The position numbers were made by a program, and so were the translations under genes. Source: Nitrosomonas halophila (lineage in GTDB: Bacteria; Pseudomonadota; Gammaproteobacteria; Burkholderiales; Nitrosomonadaceae). From it: 64,000 nt of DNA. This document shows, in pieces, positions 29,246 through 39,083 of this stretch (the stretch's first letter is position 1; every line of letters starts with the position of its first letter). The stretch spans positions 1-64,000 of the forward strand of contig NZ_FNOY01000005.1 in the NCBI RefSeq assembly GCF_900107165.1, in the 5' to 3' direction. The notes under the pieces are model-generated. The model had not been told where the DNA came from. It saw only the letters and a list, made by a program, of their open reading frames with translations, and made no database searches.

Positions 29246-29612
29246 AGCTAGAGATACTTTTTGAAACACTCATGGGGCCAGTATGAAACGGAAGAAATGA
29301 TCAACCACTAATGAACACCAATGCACACTAATACATTAATATTGCAAAATGACTTCGGGGCCGCATTGCCACCCGCAACCAGACCAGCCAGCCGCATGAC
29401 ACAACTCAAATTAGTAGCGTAGGGTGCACTTGTGCACCGATTTTTGTCGTGCAAAACGATTTGCTGGCGCTGCCCACTGGAAATTGTATTGAAGCATACT
29501 CAACAATTCGAGTGCATTAGATCCATTCGTGGCTGCGGCTGCCTGACAAAGCCGGCAGTAACACAACATGGCAGCCACCCAGATGCTTTGCGGTCACTGC
29601 CGTGGAAAATTT
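29246..29612. other. Intergenic region, no gene
   Basis: 367 bases with no supportable gene. It holds the short palindrome GGTGCACTTGTGCACC (29423-29438), which recurs at 45697-45712 after a similar CGTAG lead-in; a small REP-like motif. Confidence 0.5.
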
Positions 29613-30722
29613 TTACAACTTGGCCCCTGTACCCACCAACGCAGCCGACGTGATTTTATAGGAAAACGTTTCCGGTTCGAGGCTATCCTGTTGCCGCCCG
29701 TCGATTTCAGCATGCGGATAAAGGAAAAACGGCAGCCTACCCGCAGCACTGGTCTTGCCCAGGCCAACATTCTCGCTGTCATTGAAAGCCACCCAGTTCA
29801 TCTCCCAGGAACCGAACAATTTCTCTCTCAATTGCGCAATCAATTCGTGATTGCGGGGCAGCATATCCAATGCCATGACCTCGTTCACGTCAGCCGGATC
29901 TACCGGCACCCAGCCAAAGCCGGCCAGATAGAATTCAGCCCGGCAATGCTGTGCGCGACTGACATCACCAAATTTGCCCAGGTGCTTATTGAGCACCGAA
30001 TCATTAATCCGGATCCCATACTTCTGCCTGGCGGGAATGCCACTGGCGCGCGCCAGCCCCACAAACAGCGCATGAATATCGACACATTTACCATTGAGGT
30101 CATCCTTCGCCAGCATATTCTGGACATCCCCCCAGCCTTGCCCGCGCCGATTGTTATCAAAAGTCGCGTTGTCAATCACCCAGTCATAAATAGCTCGCGC
30201 CTGCTGCAGCGGCGTTTTCGCACCCGCCTGTTGAGCAATTGCAAGCGCAGTTTTCTTGACGATGCCATCAATAGGAATTTGCTTGCTCGGTTTCAAATAT
30301 TGTTTCACCGCCTGCGGTATGGCAGCCGAGGCCGGTGCACGATAATGCTGCAGATCAATAGAGCGATCAGCGGTCTTGATAATGCTGCTGACTTTCATGC
30401 TTCGTTCACCACTGCCCTGCCAGGTTGCGTGAAACATCGGAAAACGCGTATCAGGCACAACACTGAACCCACCAGCAGTCGTACTCCCATTCCAGTTGCT
30501 GCCCTGCGTAAACTGATAATCCGTATCGTTGGTATCCGGCAAAGGCAGCCACAAACGCGCAACCTTTCCTGCAGATGGCAAGACCACCTCATAAGACAAA
30601 CGATAACTCCGCCATTTAGCCGGGGCCGAAGATTGCGCAAACACCGATGACGAGATAGAAGGATACAACACAGCGCCTGCCGCACCGGTGCCAATCAGTT
30701 TGAAAAAATCCCTACGTTTCAT
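29613..30722 (-). CDS. Tat-exported transglutaminase-like protein
   Basis: 369 residues from the ATG at 30722, preceded by AGGAG; an in-frame longer reading frame lacks support. A twin-arginine signal (KRRDFFKLIG then a hydrophobic stretch to about residue 30) targets it to the periplasm. The transglutaminase/protease fold has Cys in GKCVDIHALF near residue 211, His in SRAQHCRAEF near 257, and Asp in PVDPADVN near 272. Substrate unknown; family members include periplasmic peptidases or cross-linking enzymes. Divergent from the adjacent esterase gene. Confidence 0.85.
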   Translation of the reverse strand: MKRRDFFKLIGTGAAGAVLYPSISSSVFAQSSAPAKWRSYRLSYEVVLPSAGKVARLWLPLPDTNDTDYQFTQGSNWNGSTTAGGFSVVPDTRFPMFHATWQGSGERSMKVSSIIKTADRSIDLQHYRAPASAAIPQAVKQYLKPSKQIPIDGIVKKTALAIAQQAGAKTPLQQARAIYDWVIDNATFDNNRRGQGWGDVQNMLAKDDLNGKCVDIHALFVGLARASGIPARQKYGIRINDSVLNKHLGKFGDVSRAQHCRAEFYLAGFGWVPVDPADVNEVMALDMLPRNHELIAQLREKLFGSWEMNWVAFNDSENVGLGKTSAAGRLPFFLYPHAEIDGRQQDSLEPETFSYKITSAALVGTGAKL

Positions 30723-30811
30723 ACGACTCCTGAACAGTGTTGGTATAAAATAAATACGGTCAGAAACAGCAAATCTAGCGCTGCCAGCTACTTCAGTCAA
30801 TTCCTATATTC

Positions 30812-31489
30812 ATGCTCGACACACAATCCTTACTCCCCGCAATCAAAATCACAACCGGCCCCAATCCCACCCACACAATCTTATGGATGCACGGGCTGGG
30901 CGCCGACGGCAACGACTTCGTGCCCATTGTACAGGCACTCGATTTGCCCCCTGCGACGCCCATCCGTTTTTTATTTCCACACGCCCCCATCCAGCCTGTC
31001 ACCATCAATGGCGGATGGAAAATGCGCGCCTGGTATGACATCAAACATAACGATTTAAGTTGGCAGGAAGATGAAACCGGGATACGCAACTCACAGCGCG
31101 CGATCACCGCGCTAATCGAACATGAAATCCAGCAAGGCGTGCCAGCCGAAAGAATCGTGCTGGCCGGTTTCTCCCAAGGCGGCGCCATGGCGCTGCAAAC
31201 CGGCCTACGCCTTCCGCACAAACTGGCCGGCATCATGGTCCTGTCCGGCTACCTGCCACTGCCTCATCATTTGGCGCGGGAAGCCCACTCCGCCAACATT
31301 TCGACACCCATATTCATGGCACATGGCACTCAAGACCCCGTTGTACCCATCGCACTTGCCAACACCTCGCAACAACACCTGCGCGAGCATCGCCATTCAG
31401 TGGAATGGCATGAATACCCCATGGCACATGCTGTTTGCGACCCTGAATTAGCCGACATCTCACGCTGGCTGAGAAAAGTTCTTCAATGA
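30812..31489 (+). CDS. Carboxylesterase/phospholipase, alpha/beta hydrolase (COG0400 type)
   Basis: 225 residues. Starts TILWMHGLGADGNDF (oxyanion region), nucleophile Ser in GFSQGGAMAL near residue 120, acid in HGTQDPVVPI, His in MAHAVCDPE near 205. Typical of small acyl-protein-thioesterase-like carboxylesterases. Single gene. Confidence 0.93.
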   Translation: MLDTQSLLPAIKITTGPNPTHTILWMHGLGADGNDFVPIVQALDLPPATPIRFLFPHAPIQPVTINGGWKMRAWYDIKHNDLSWQEDETGIRNSQRAITALIEHEIQQGVPAERIVLAGFSQGGAMALQTGLRLPHKLAGIMVLSGYLPLPHHLAREAHSANISTPIFMAHGTQDPVVPIALANTSQQHLREHRHSVEWHEYPMAHAVCDPELADISRWLRKVLQ

Positions 31490-31816
31490 TTGCCTCAACC
31501 CGGCTCATCTGATCGGCCCGGATAACCGCCAAGGCAGCCAAGTACCCAACCGCCTCAAAAAAGTGTGAAATCACATCCATCGATAAGTAATAAGTAAGCA
31601 GCATTCAGCAGCCATCGAGATCAATTTACTGACAACCTATCTCACGATCCCACGAGAGAATTGAAACGGAAAAGCTGAGAAGCCGGACATCCCTTCATTC
31701 AGGATCACTGAAGACCAAGCTCGTAGACTCCGAGCTACCACAGCCCAACCTTTAGGATAAGTAGTGTAAACCCGGTATGGCGTAAAAACAAACCCGGTCA
31801 GAACGGGATTCCGAGT
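31490..31816. other. Leader-distal flank of the CRISPR array
   Basis: About 327 bases between the esterase gene and the degenerate terminal repeat. No gene or recognisable element seen. Confidence 0.6.
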
Positions 31817-34800
31817 GTTTATTGATACGTTCGACATAATGGCCGGGCGCTACCGCAAAGGGGCGAACAATGCATGAGGCGCAGGTAATGTTTCAATCCT
31901 CGCCCAGCCGAATGGCCGGGCGCTACCCACGCCATCAACCAGACGATTGAGCGCCTCGGAGGTTTCAATCCTCGCCCAGCCGAATGGCCGGGCGCTACCG
32001 CGCTGTTGCGCGCCTCGTCCCGATACAACCGAATGTTTCAATCCTCGCCCAGCCGAATGGCCGGGCGCTACCTTTTAACATCGCGGGCTATACGGAAATA
32101 CGCGTAGTTTCAATCCTCGCCCAGCCGAATGGCCGGGCGCTACCACGGACAACGTTGCCCTGAACCAGGAGCGGCTGCTGTTTCAATCCTCGCCCAGCCG
32201 AATGGCCGGGCGCTACCTAATAAGATCGGTCTGGATTACGACCCTATAAGAGGTTTCAATCCTCGCCCAGCCGAATGGCCGGGCGCTACTCAGGAGTGGG
32301 AATGTCAGTTGTGCCTTGCGTGCGTTTCAATCCTCGCCCAGCCGAATGGCCGGGCGCTACATCATACCCTCAATCCGATCACCTGGATTAGCCGGGTTTC
32401 AATCCTCGCCCAGCCGAATGGCCGGGCGCTACGGCGTTTTCTGCGCGCCGGAACTAAATAAACTGCTGGTTTCAATCCTCGCCCAGCCGAATGGCCGGGC
32501 GCTACCTGGACGCCAAAATCCATGGGGTAAAACTTTCACGTTTCAATCCTCGCCCAGCCGAATGGCCGGGCGCTACCCCGCCACCGGCAAACGATGAGGG
32601 CGTACCCGGCATGTTTCAATCCTCGCCCAGCCGAATGGCCGGGCGCTACCGGGTAGGATAGCAGTTGGAGTTGATGTGTTACTGTTTCAATCCTCGCCCA
32701 GCCGAATGGCCGGGCGCTACCCGGATTTGACACCATCAGTCAACCCGGACACAAACGTTTCAATCCTCGCCCAGCCGAATGGCCGGGCGCTACCGTGATT
32801 TCTCTATAAACAGCTTCAGCTACAGCAGTTTCAATCCTCGCCCAGCCGAATGGCCGGGCGCTACATGTGGTGGGTTTCCATTACCAGGATTATTACAAGT
32901 TTCAATCCTCGCCCAGCCGAATGGCCGGGCGCTACTTGTCTCCATCACCATCCACAATAATATTAGCATGTTTCAATCCTCGCCCAGCCGAATGGCCGGG
33001 CGCTACCAGGAATCCCGGTTCCTCCGGGACGGTGCAAGCTGTTTCAATCCTCGCCCAGCCGAATGGCCGGGCGCTACCTCAAAGCGGCTACCGCTGAAAT
33101 CAGCGACCTGTGCGTTTCAATCCTCGCCCAGCCGAATGGCCGGGCGCTACCCGTCGCTCTTGGCAACAGTGGGAGCGCGGTGAGAGTTTCAATCCTCGCC
33201 CAGCCGAATGGCCGGGCGCTACCGGGTAAAGTGGACCCTTTAGCGATAAACGACTCGTTTCAATCCTCGCCCAGCCGAATGGCCGGGCGCTACCAGCGGC
33301 ACGGAATCACTCAAGATCAATCGATTTGTTTCAATCCTCGCCCAGCCGAATGGCCGGGCGCTACCGGATCCAACCTGGGAGCAACACTCGCCAGCCAGGT
33401 TTCAATCCTCGCCCAGCCGAATGGCCGGGCGCTACGAATCTGCTTTAACAGCTCCGGCTTGCGTTTCAAGTTTCAATCCTCGCCCAGCCGAATGGCCGGG
33501 CGCTACCTCAACGGATCTAGCCTCGGCACCCCTTATTCATGTTTCAATCCTCGCCCAGCCGAATGGCCGGGCGCTACCACGCGTGGCCTCGGCGGCCGGG
33601 ATTCCACTGGAAGTTTCAATCCTCGCCCAGCCGAATGGCCGGGCGCTACTTCAGTATCAGCAACAATAGGAGAAGCATTACCAGTTTCAATCCTCGCCCA
33701 GCCGAATGGCCGGGCGCTACATTGTCTACCGGGCCATGCGGCACTATGGCATGTACGTTTCAATCCTCGCCCAGCCGAATGGCCGGGCGCTACCCAGCAG
33801 TCGGCGAACAGTACCTAAATGTCACCTGGTTTCAATCCTCGCCCAGCCGAATGGCCGGGCGCTACGTCGCGCTGGTGGCAATGGTACTACAGGATGGTGG
33901 CGTTTCAATCCTCGCCCAGCCGAATGGCCGGGCGCTACCGGGCAGCGTCGAACCTTTGGCAATAAATGATTCGTTTCAATCCTCGCCCAGCCGAATGGCC
34001 GGGCGCTACCATTTATAGCCGATGTGGTATCGTTTTCTACGCGTTTCAATCCTCGCCCAGCCGAATGGCCGGGCGCTACCGGCGGTTGGAGAGCAGTACT
34101 TAAACATCACCTGGTTTCAATCCTCGCCCAGCCGAATGGCCGGGCGCTACTCGGGGGGATCTCTGCAGACACCCCCCGACCTTTGTTTCAATCCTCGCCC
34201 AGCCGAATGGCCGGGCGCTACAGGATTTTTTGCCGAGATAGACACCGCGTCCCCTGTTTCAATCCTCGCCCAGCCGAATGGCCGGGCGCTACCGGATCCA
34301 ACCTGGGAGCAACACTCGCCAGCCAGGTTTCAATCCTCGCCCAGCCGAATGGCCGGGCGCTACCAGCCAAGCGGGAAGCAAGCAGAGCCTACCGGTACGT
34401 TTCAATCCTCGCCCAGCCGAATGGCCGGGCGCTACTAGGCCAACGCAAATACACTTGCGCGCAAAAGCTGGTTTCAATCCTCGCCCAGCCGAATGGCCGG
34501 GCGCTACCGGGTCCTCCAATAATCCACCGCTCATAACTGGCTGTTTCAATCCTCGCCCAGCCGAATGGCCGGGCGCTACATAAACTCGGTCAGCTCGCCT
34601 CGTAACGCGATAAAGTTTCAATCCTCGCCCAGCCGAATGGCCGGGCGCTACCATTGTTATTGAGTGGTTCAAAGACAACAGGAACCAGTTTCAATCCTCG
34701 CCCAGCCGAATGGCCGGGCGCTACGGGCCTTCATGGGTGGATCGGATGGTCATGTCTATGTTTCAATCCTCGCCCAGCCGAATGGCCGGGCGCTACCGTT

Positions 34801-36305
34801 ATTGCCGGACACGAACGCAACCGGACGGCTGTTTCAATCCTCGCCCAGCCGAATGGCCGGGCGCTACCGCCGCTGTTGATGCTATCAGAACAGTAACAGT
34901 AACAGTTTCAATCCTCGCCCAGCCGAATGGCCGGGCGCTACGCCAGGAGCGATGCCAGGAGCGATAAATGATAAACGGTTTCAATCCTCGCCCAGCCGAA
35001 TGGCCGGGCGCTACGCCAGGAGCGATGCCAGGAGCGATAAATGATAAACGGTTTCAATCCTCGCCCAGCCGAATGGCCGGGCGCTACGCCAGGAGCGATG
35101 CCAGGAGCGATAAATGATAAACGGTTTCAATCCTCGCCCAGCCGAATGGCCGGGCGCTACGCCAGGAGCGATGCCAGGAGCGATAAATGATAAACGGTTT
35201 CAATCCTCGCCCAGCCGAATGGCCGGGCGCTACAAGGACCCATCATCTGGCTGTCTCCATCGCTTTTTGTTTCAATCCTCGCCCAGCCGAATGGCCGGGC
35301 GCTACCAGGTCTCGATGCCCGGAAATCCTCGCTAGAGTCAGTTTCAATCCTCGCCCAGCCGAATGGCCGGGCGCTACCGCAACTGCAGACAGTGATCACC
35401 GGGAAAATCGTGGTTTCAATCCTCGCCCAGCCGAATGGCCGGGCGCTACACCATGAAATCAGACCCGCACTACGCCTACACCGGTTTCAATCCTCGCCCA
35501 GCCGAATGGCCGGGCGCTACAGGCCAACGCAAATACACTTGCGCGCAAAAGCTGGTTTCAATCCTCGCCCAGCCGAATGGCCGGGCGCTACCCCACTTCG
35601 AGCTGCAGCAAACGGGCCGGGGCGGTGGTTTCAATCCTCGCCCAGCCGAATGGCCGGGCGCTACCGGCCGGAGTCATCCAGGATGAGGACATTCAAAGTG
35701 TTTCAATCCTCGCCCAGCCGAATGGCCGGGCGCTACCTGCCGATTGTAGCTCTCGGCAAGAAGGCCGGTGTTTCAATCCTCGCCCAGCCGAATGGCCGGG
35801 CGCTACGCCAATACAGTTATCAACGCTAATACATTAACATGTTTCAATCCTCGCCCAGCCGAATGGCCGGGCGCTACGCGGCGGTATCTTTGCCGAAGGC
35901 GCAAGCAAGTTGTTTCAATCCTCGCCCAGCCGAATGGCCGGGCGCTACAAAAAAACACCTACGCGCCAAGGGTATATAAAATGTTTCAATCCTCGCCCAG
36001 CCGAATGGCCGGGCGCTACAAGCAAGCAGAGCCTACCGTTACGCACACTCTGGAGTTTCAATCCTCGCCCAGCCGAATGGCCGGGCGCTACGCTCAATGT
36101 AATAGTTGCCAGTGGGCGCAGCGCTGTTTCAATCCTCGCCCAGCCGAATGGCCGGGCGCTACATGCAAAAAGTGCCGTCAGTAAGACCGTTTTTAAGTTT
36201 CAATCCTCGCCCAGCCGAATGGCCGGGCGCTACCAGCGCCAGGCCGGTTCGTTCAGAAATTCCCATTCGTTTCAATCCTCGCCCAGCCGAATGGCCGGGC
36301 GCTAC
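31817..36305 (-). CRISPR. Type I-C CRISPR array: 62 intact repeats plus one degenerate terminal repeat, 62 spacers
   Basis: Repeats of 37 bases recur every 69-74 bases. In the transcribed (minus) direction each starts GTAGCGCCCGGCC, has an ATTC loop between arms GCCCGGCC and GGCTGGGC (one G-T wobble), and ends GAGGATTGAAAC, the ATTGAAAC end typical of type I-C. The first plus-strand repeat (31817-31853) keeps only its outer parts (GTTT and ATGGCCGGGCGCTAC), marking the leader-distal end. Spacers are 33-37 bases. The leader is at 36306-36485, next to cas2. Intact repeats look identical over the whole array. Several spacers are repeated (see findings). Confidence 0.98.
34942..35196 (-). repeat. 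Four identical consecutive CRISPR spacers
   Basis: The same 36-base spacer occurs at 34942-34977, 35015-35050, 35088-35123 and 35161-35196, each time with an intact repeat, so a 73-base repeat-spacer unit is present four times in tandem. The spacer itself begins with a doubled GCCAGGAGCGAT. Confidence 0.97.
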
Positions 36306-36485
36306 AGTACAACTACAACTCCATCATACAGCAAATAAAATTGTAGCCAATGCGCGAACCCATATGCATCAGCTTTTTAGGAGAGCAGGAATTTTGATTT
36401 CCTGATGGAATGTGTCTATTTTTCATATAGATAACAGAAGCGCGAATATCCCTGTATTTTTACGGTTGCTTGACATCCGCGCAAA
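36306..36485 (-). promoter_or_regulatory. CRISPR leader with possible promoter
   Basis: AT-rich 180-base stretch between cas2 and the newest repeat. On the minus strand TTGGCT (36350-36345) and TATGAT (36328-36323) are 16 bases apart, a sigma70-like pair that would start transcription just before the first repeat. Integration-host-factor sites were not resolved. Confidence 0.7.
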
Positions 36486-36776
36486 TCAGATAACAAGAGG
36501 GCCTTCAAAATCTACAGCCTTGAAATTACCATATTCTTTCACATGCAATTCGAATGGCTCCTTTAAACGATAAAGCCGAAGACTATCTTCCTTTTCATCA
36601 ATCTCGGCCAATAACCGTCGCTCCAATTCCTCGAATTGCATCAAATTGACCTTGCATTCAAATACCGACTTTTGCACTCTCTGACCGTGTCCCTCACAAA
36701 CCTTGGCCACACGTCTCAACCTTTTCCGGCCTTCTCTGGTTTCTGTCGAAACATCGTAGGTCACGATAATCAACAT
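36486..36776 (-). CDS. cas2: CRISPR-associated endonuclease Cas2
   Basis: Adaptation subunit forming the Cas1-Cas2 integrase. 96 residues from ATG at 36776 (GAGG five bases upstream); a GTG at 36782 overlapping the cas1 stop is the alternative. Ferredoxin fold beginning [21 protein letters not shown] and containing VQKSVFEC. Last gene of the cas operon, facing the leader. Confidence 0.96.
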   Translation of the reverse strand: MLIIVTYDVSTETREGRKRLRRVAKVCEGHGQRVQKSVFECKVNLMQFEELERRLLAEIDEKEDSLRLYRLKEPFELHVKEYGNFKAVDFEGPLVI

Positions 36777-36778
36777 GA

Positions 36779-37813
36779 TCACCTCACAAGAAAAGGAATA
36801 TAACCATCCATTTCACCCCGGATGGTGCGGGATAAAAATCGTGCCTGCAGCTGTGGCAACAATCCAAATGGTACTTTGGAATCAAGCAAGGGATGCGTGA
36901 TTTCCTCTTGCTTGCGCTCCTGATAGGCCGTCACCACTATTTTCCTTGCATCATCCTGCAGATAAACCGCCCCGCCCTCTCGTTCCTGCACATCCCGCTC
37001 AGAAATCTGCCCCCGGTTGATCAATGTCAGAGCGAGACGATCTGCCAGAATCGGGCGAAACTCCTCCATCAGATCCAGTGCCAGCGCGGCTCTGCCAGGA
37101 CGAACACTATGCAGAAAACCCAACTGGGGATCGAGTCCCACGCTTTCAACCGCCGAACGGCAATCATTCATCACCATGGAATAGAGAAACGACAGCAACG
37201 CATTGAAGCGATCACGCGGCGGCCTGCGTGTTCGCCCATTCATGGTGAAAAATTCGCGTATATCACGACGTACCAGACAAGGCATGGCTGAGAAATAGGT
37301 CTTTGCCGCATCCCCTTCAATGCCGCGCACACTATCCAGGTTATCCGCAAACGGCAAATTACGAATCGAAACAGCAAGGGATTGCGCTGCCACACTTAAC
37401 GCCTGCTGATCATTTTCATCCGATGCTTCTCGCGCTCCTCGCAATAATACCTGGCGGCAGTTGCGTAATTTTCCAGTAATCGCAGCCTTGGCTATCGTCA
37501 ATGCAAACGAAACATTGGCCGCCATGCGATGCTGCGCCTGGCGCAACAAAATATTGCCACTGACAGCCCCCTCCAGCCTGGCCTTGAAGCGCCCGTTTCC
37601 GTCAAGCAGAACAAAGTTGATGCCTTCATCGGCACAACGATGCATCAATGCTGGCGATATCATGATATTGCCAAAGCAAACCACAGACCCCAAATGGTGC
37701 AATGGCACCTGCAGACGCTTTTCCCGTTCCACATCTATACGCAACGTATTATTTTCCAAATGCACATAAGCGCTTGGTGTCATGACGTACAATGTATTGA
37801 GCATTTGATACAT
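36779..37813 (-). CDS. cas1: CRISPR-associated integrase Cas1 (type I-C)
   Basis: Metal-dependent integrase for spacer acquisition. 344 residues; begins [16 protein letters not shown], the type I-C form. Catalytic region visible: [20 protein letters not shown] (Glu region), [23 protein letters not shown] (His and Asp/Glu). Lies between cas4 (13-base gap) and cas2. An ATG three codons in is an alternative start. Confidence 0.97.
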   Translation of the reverse strand: MYQMLNTLYVMTPSAYVHLENNTLRIDVEREKRLQVPLHHLGSVVCFGNIMISPALMHRCADEGINFVLLDGNGRFKARLEGAVSGNILLRQAQHRMAANVSFALTIAKAAITGKLRNCRQVLLRGAREASDENDQQALSVAAQSLAVSIRNLPFADNLDSVRGIEGDAAKTYFSAMPCLVRRDIREFFTMNGRTRRPPRDRFNALLSFLYSMVMNDCRSAVESVGLDPQLGFLHSVRPGRAALALDLMEEFRPILADRLALTLINRGQISERDVQEREGGAVYLQDDARKIVVTAYQERKQEEITHPLLDSKVPFGLLPQLQARFLSRTIRGEMDGYIPFLVR

Positions 37814-37826
37814 ACAATTCCTGCTA

Positions 37827-38453
37827 TCAGTCGGGTTCGAACAAACTCTCGCGTGCTTTACTTTGCCCGGCCTTATCAGCCATGGCTTGCGGTTGGCAGA
37901 TTTCCATCAAGGAGCATTCCTTGCATCGCGCATCGTTTGCAGGGGGTGGCAGTTTCTGCGACACCAGCATTGACCGTACAGCTTTCACGGTTTCTTCCAC
38001 TTGCTGACGTAACGAATCTGTGATGACAATCTCGCGTCGGCGGCGAGAAGAGTGGTGATAAATCGCGCCATGCGTAACCGGCATACCAAGCATTTCCTCC
38101 AGGCAGAGTGCCTGTGCTGCCAGTTGCAAGTCATCATGTACTTTAGCGCGTTTCTTTCCATGCTTATATTCCACCGGATAAATGCGCCCATCCGGATAAA
38201 ACTCAACCACATCGCATTTCCCGATCAAGCCCAAACGATCAGACCAGACCGGCAAGGCATATTCCGTGCGCACACCCTCAAATGATTCCAGCCCAGGTTG
38301 ATCAACCCGCTCATGCACCGCATTACCCCGCATAGTATGCACATTTTCGTCAAAAACCTGCTCCATATGAATCAGCGCACATTGCCGGGGGCAATAGCTG
38401 TAATGCTGCAAAGCCGAAAGCATGATGGGATCGTCCGCTTCACCCTTTACCAT
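37827..38453 (-). CDS. cas4: CRISPR-associated exonuclease Cas4
   Basis: RecB-like, Fe-S nuclease that selects PAM-containing prespacers. 208 residues from the ATG at 38453; a TTG one codon earlier is possible. Cys in YCPRQCALIH near the N terminus and CKECSLMEICQP near the C terminus bind the [4Fe-4S] cluster; GKCDVVEF and PVEYKHGKK supply nuclease residues. Its ATG overlaps the stop of the preceding HicA-like gene as TGATG, so translation of cas4 is likely coupled to that toxin-like gene, an unusual arrangement. Confidence 0.96.
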   Translation of the reverse strand: MVKGEADDPIMLSALQHYSYCPRQCALIHMEQVFDENVHTMRGNAVHERVDQPGLESFEGVRTEYALPVWSDRLGLIGKCDVVEFYPDGRIYPVEYKHGKKRAKVHDDLQLAAQALCLEEMLGMPVTHGAIYHHSSRRRREIVITDSLRQQVEETVKAVRSMLVSQKLPPPANDARCKECSLMEICQPQAMADKAGQSKARESLFEPD

Positions 38454-38701
38454 CAATCATTTCCAAATAATTTCAAAATCACATTCTCTCTTGATAAGGA
38501 ATGATGCTTTGCTACCTCACTCAATATGGACGCCAGCGTTCCTATGCGTAATGGATCGTGCAACGGAATCGTCAAATGATGCCTCTTTGGCAGATGGCAT
38601 TCCAGCCGCACATGACTACCGGTTTGCCGGGTTGTTTCATACCCAAGTCGGCCCAATGCTTTAATCAACTGCTGACCGGATACATTGCGTGGCATTTTCA
38701 T
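38453..38701 (-). CDS. HicA-family (YcfA-like) mRNA interferase toxin, inside the cas operon
   Basis: 82 residues. Double-stranded-RNA-binding-like HicA fold: VSGQQLIKALGRLGYE, then QTGSHVRL with the catalytic His at residue 30, then HHLTIPLHDPLRIGTLASIL, all close to the family consensus. HicA proteins cleave mRNA during translation and are neutralised by HicB. ATG overlaps the upstream HicB-like stop by 4 bases (ATGA), and its own TGA overlaps the cas4 ATG. Location between cas7 and cas4 is not part of standard type I-C operons. Confidence 0.9.
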   Translation of the reverse strand: MKMPRNVSGQQLIKALGRLGYETTRQTGSHVRLECHLPKRHHLTIPLHDPLRIGTLASILSEVAKHHSLSRENVILKLFGND

Positions 38702-38904
38702 GCCTGAATGACTTCCTCACGCACGAAATGCAAACGAATCATTTCGGGCACCTCACCTTCATCGAAATGACAATGTACGGCATCACGCACTTGTTGACGC
38801 AGGCTAGCAAGATCGTCTGCTTCGGTAAAAATCGATTCACCCAGTGCACGAGCGGTATATCCCCCTTCCGGCGCTTCTTCGACGAGGAAAATTATTTCAT
38901 TCAT
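38698..38904 (-). CDS. HicB-like antitoxin
   Basis: 68 residues, MNEIIFLVEEAPEGGYTARALG then ASLRQQVRDAVHCHF, a short HicB-like partner with the beta-strand/GGY-x-A motif but no C-terminal DNA-binding domain. Good Shine-Dalgarno (AAGGAG) upstream. Order antitoxin-toxin is the reverse of classical hicA-hicB. Pairing with the following HicA-like gene is supported by the 4-base overlap. Confidence 0.82.
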   Translation of the reverse strand: MNEIIFLVEEAPEGGYTARALGESIFTEADDLASLRQQVRDAVHCHFDEGEVPEMIRLHFVREEVIQA

Positions 38905-39083
38905 GGCAATTCACTCCTTCCAGTCCATCCTTTTCCATGGCTGGCAGTCATTCCCTGAACGTTTAGTTGAAAAAACATGGTCAACCCTTCGATGAAACTT
39001 TGGATAGCCAGGAAAGGAAAATTCCCAATAGCCAATAACTTCAGAATCATCCAGCAGTAGCCTTGGGTTTCTCCATCATTCAC
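38901..39083 (-). CDS. Small ORF between DUF433-like and HicB-like genes, doubtful
   Basis: 60 codons from a GTG that overlaps the preceding stop (GTGA) and with a stop overlapping the HicB-like ATG. The product (FPFLAIQSFIEG then TASHGKGW) resembles nothing I recognise. Another frame reads YWEFSFPGYPKFHRRVDHVF, which looks more protein-like but has no start. It may be a remnant of a lost partner of the DUF433-like protein. Low confidence. Confidence 0.3.
   Translation of the reverse strand: MNDGETQGYCWMILKLLAIGNFPFLAIQSFIEGLTMFFQLNVQGMTASHGKGWTGRSELP

Noticed and set aside
31819-36405. Many overlapping open frames in the CRISPR array, both strands
   Set aside because: They are translations of the 37-base repeat plus spacers and stay open only because the repeat lacks stops in those frames.
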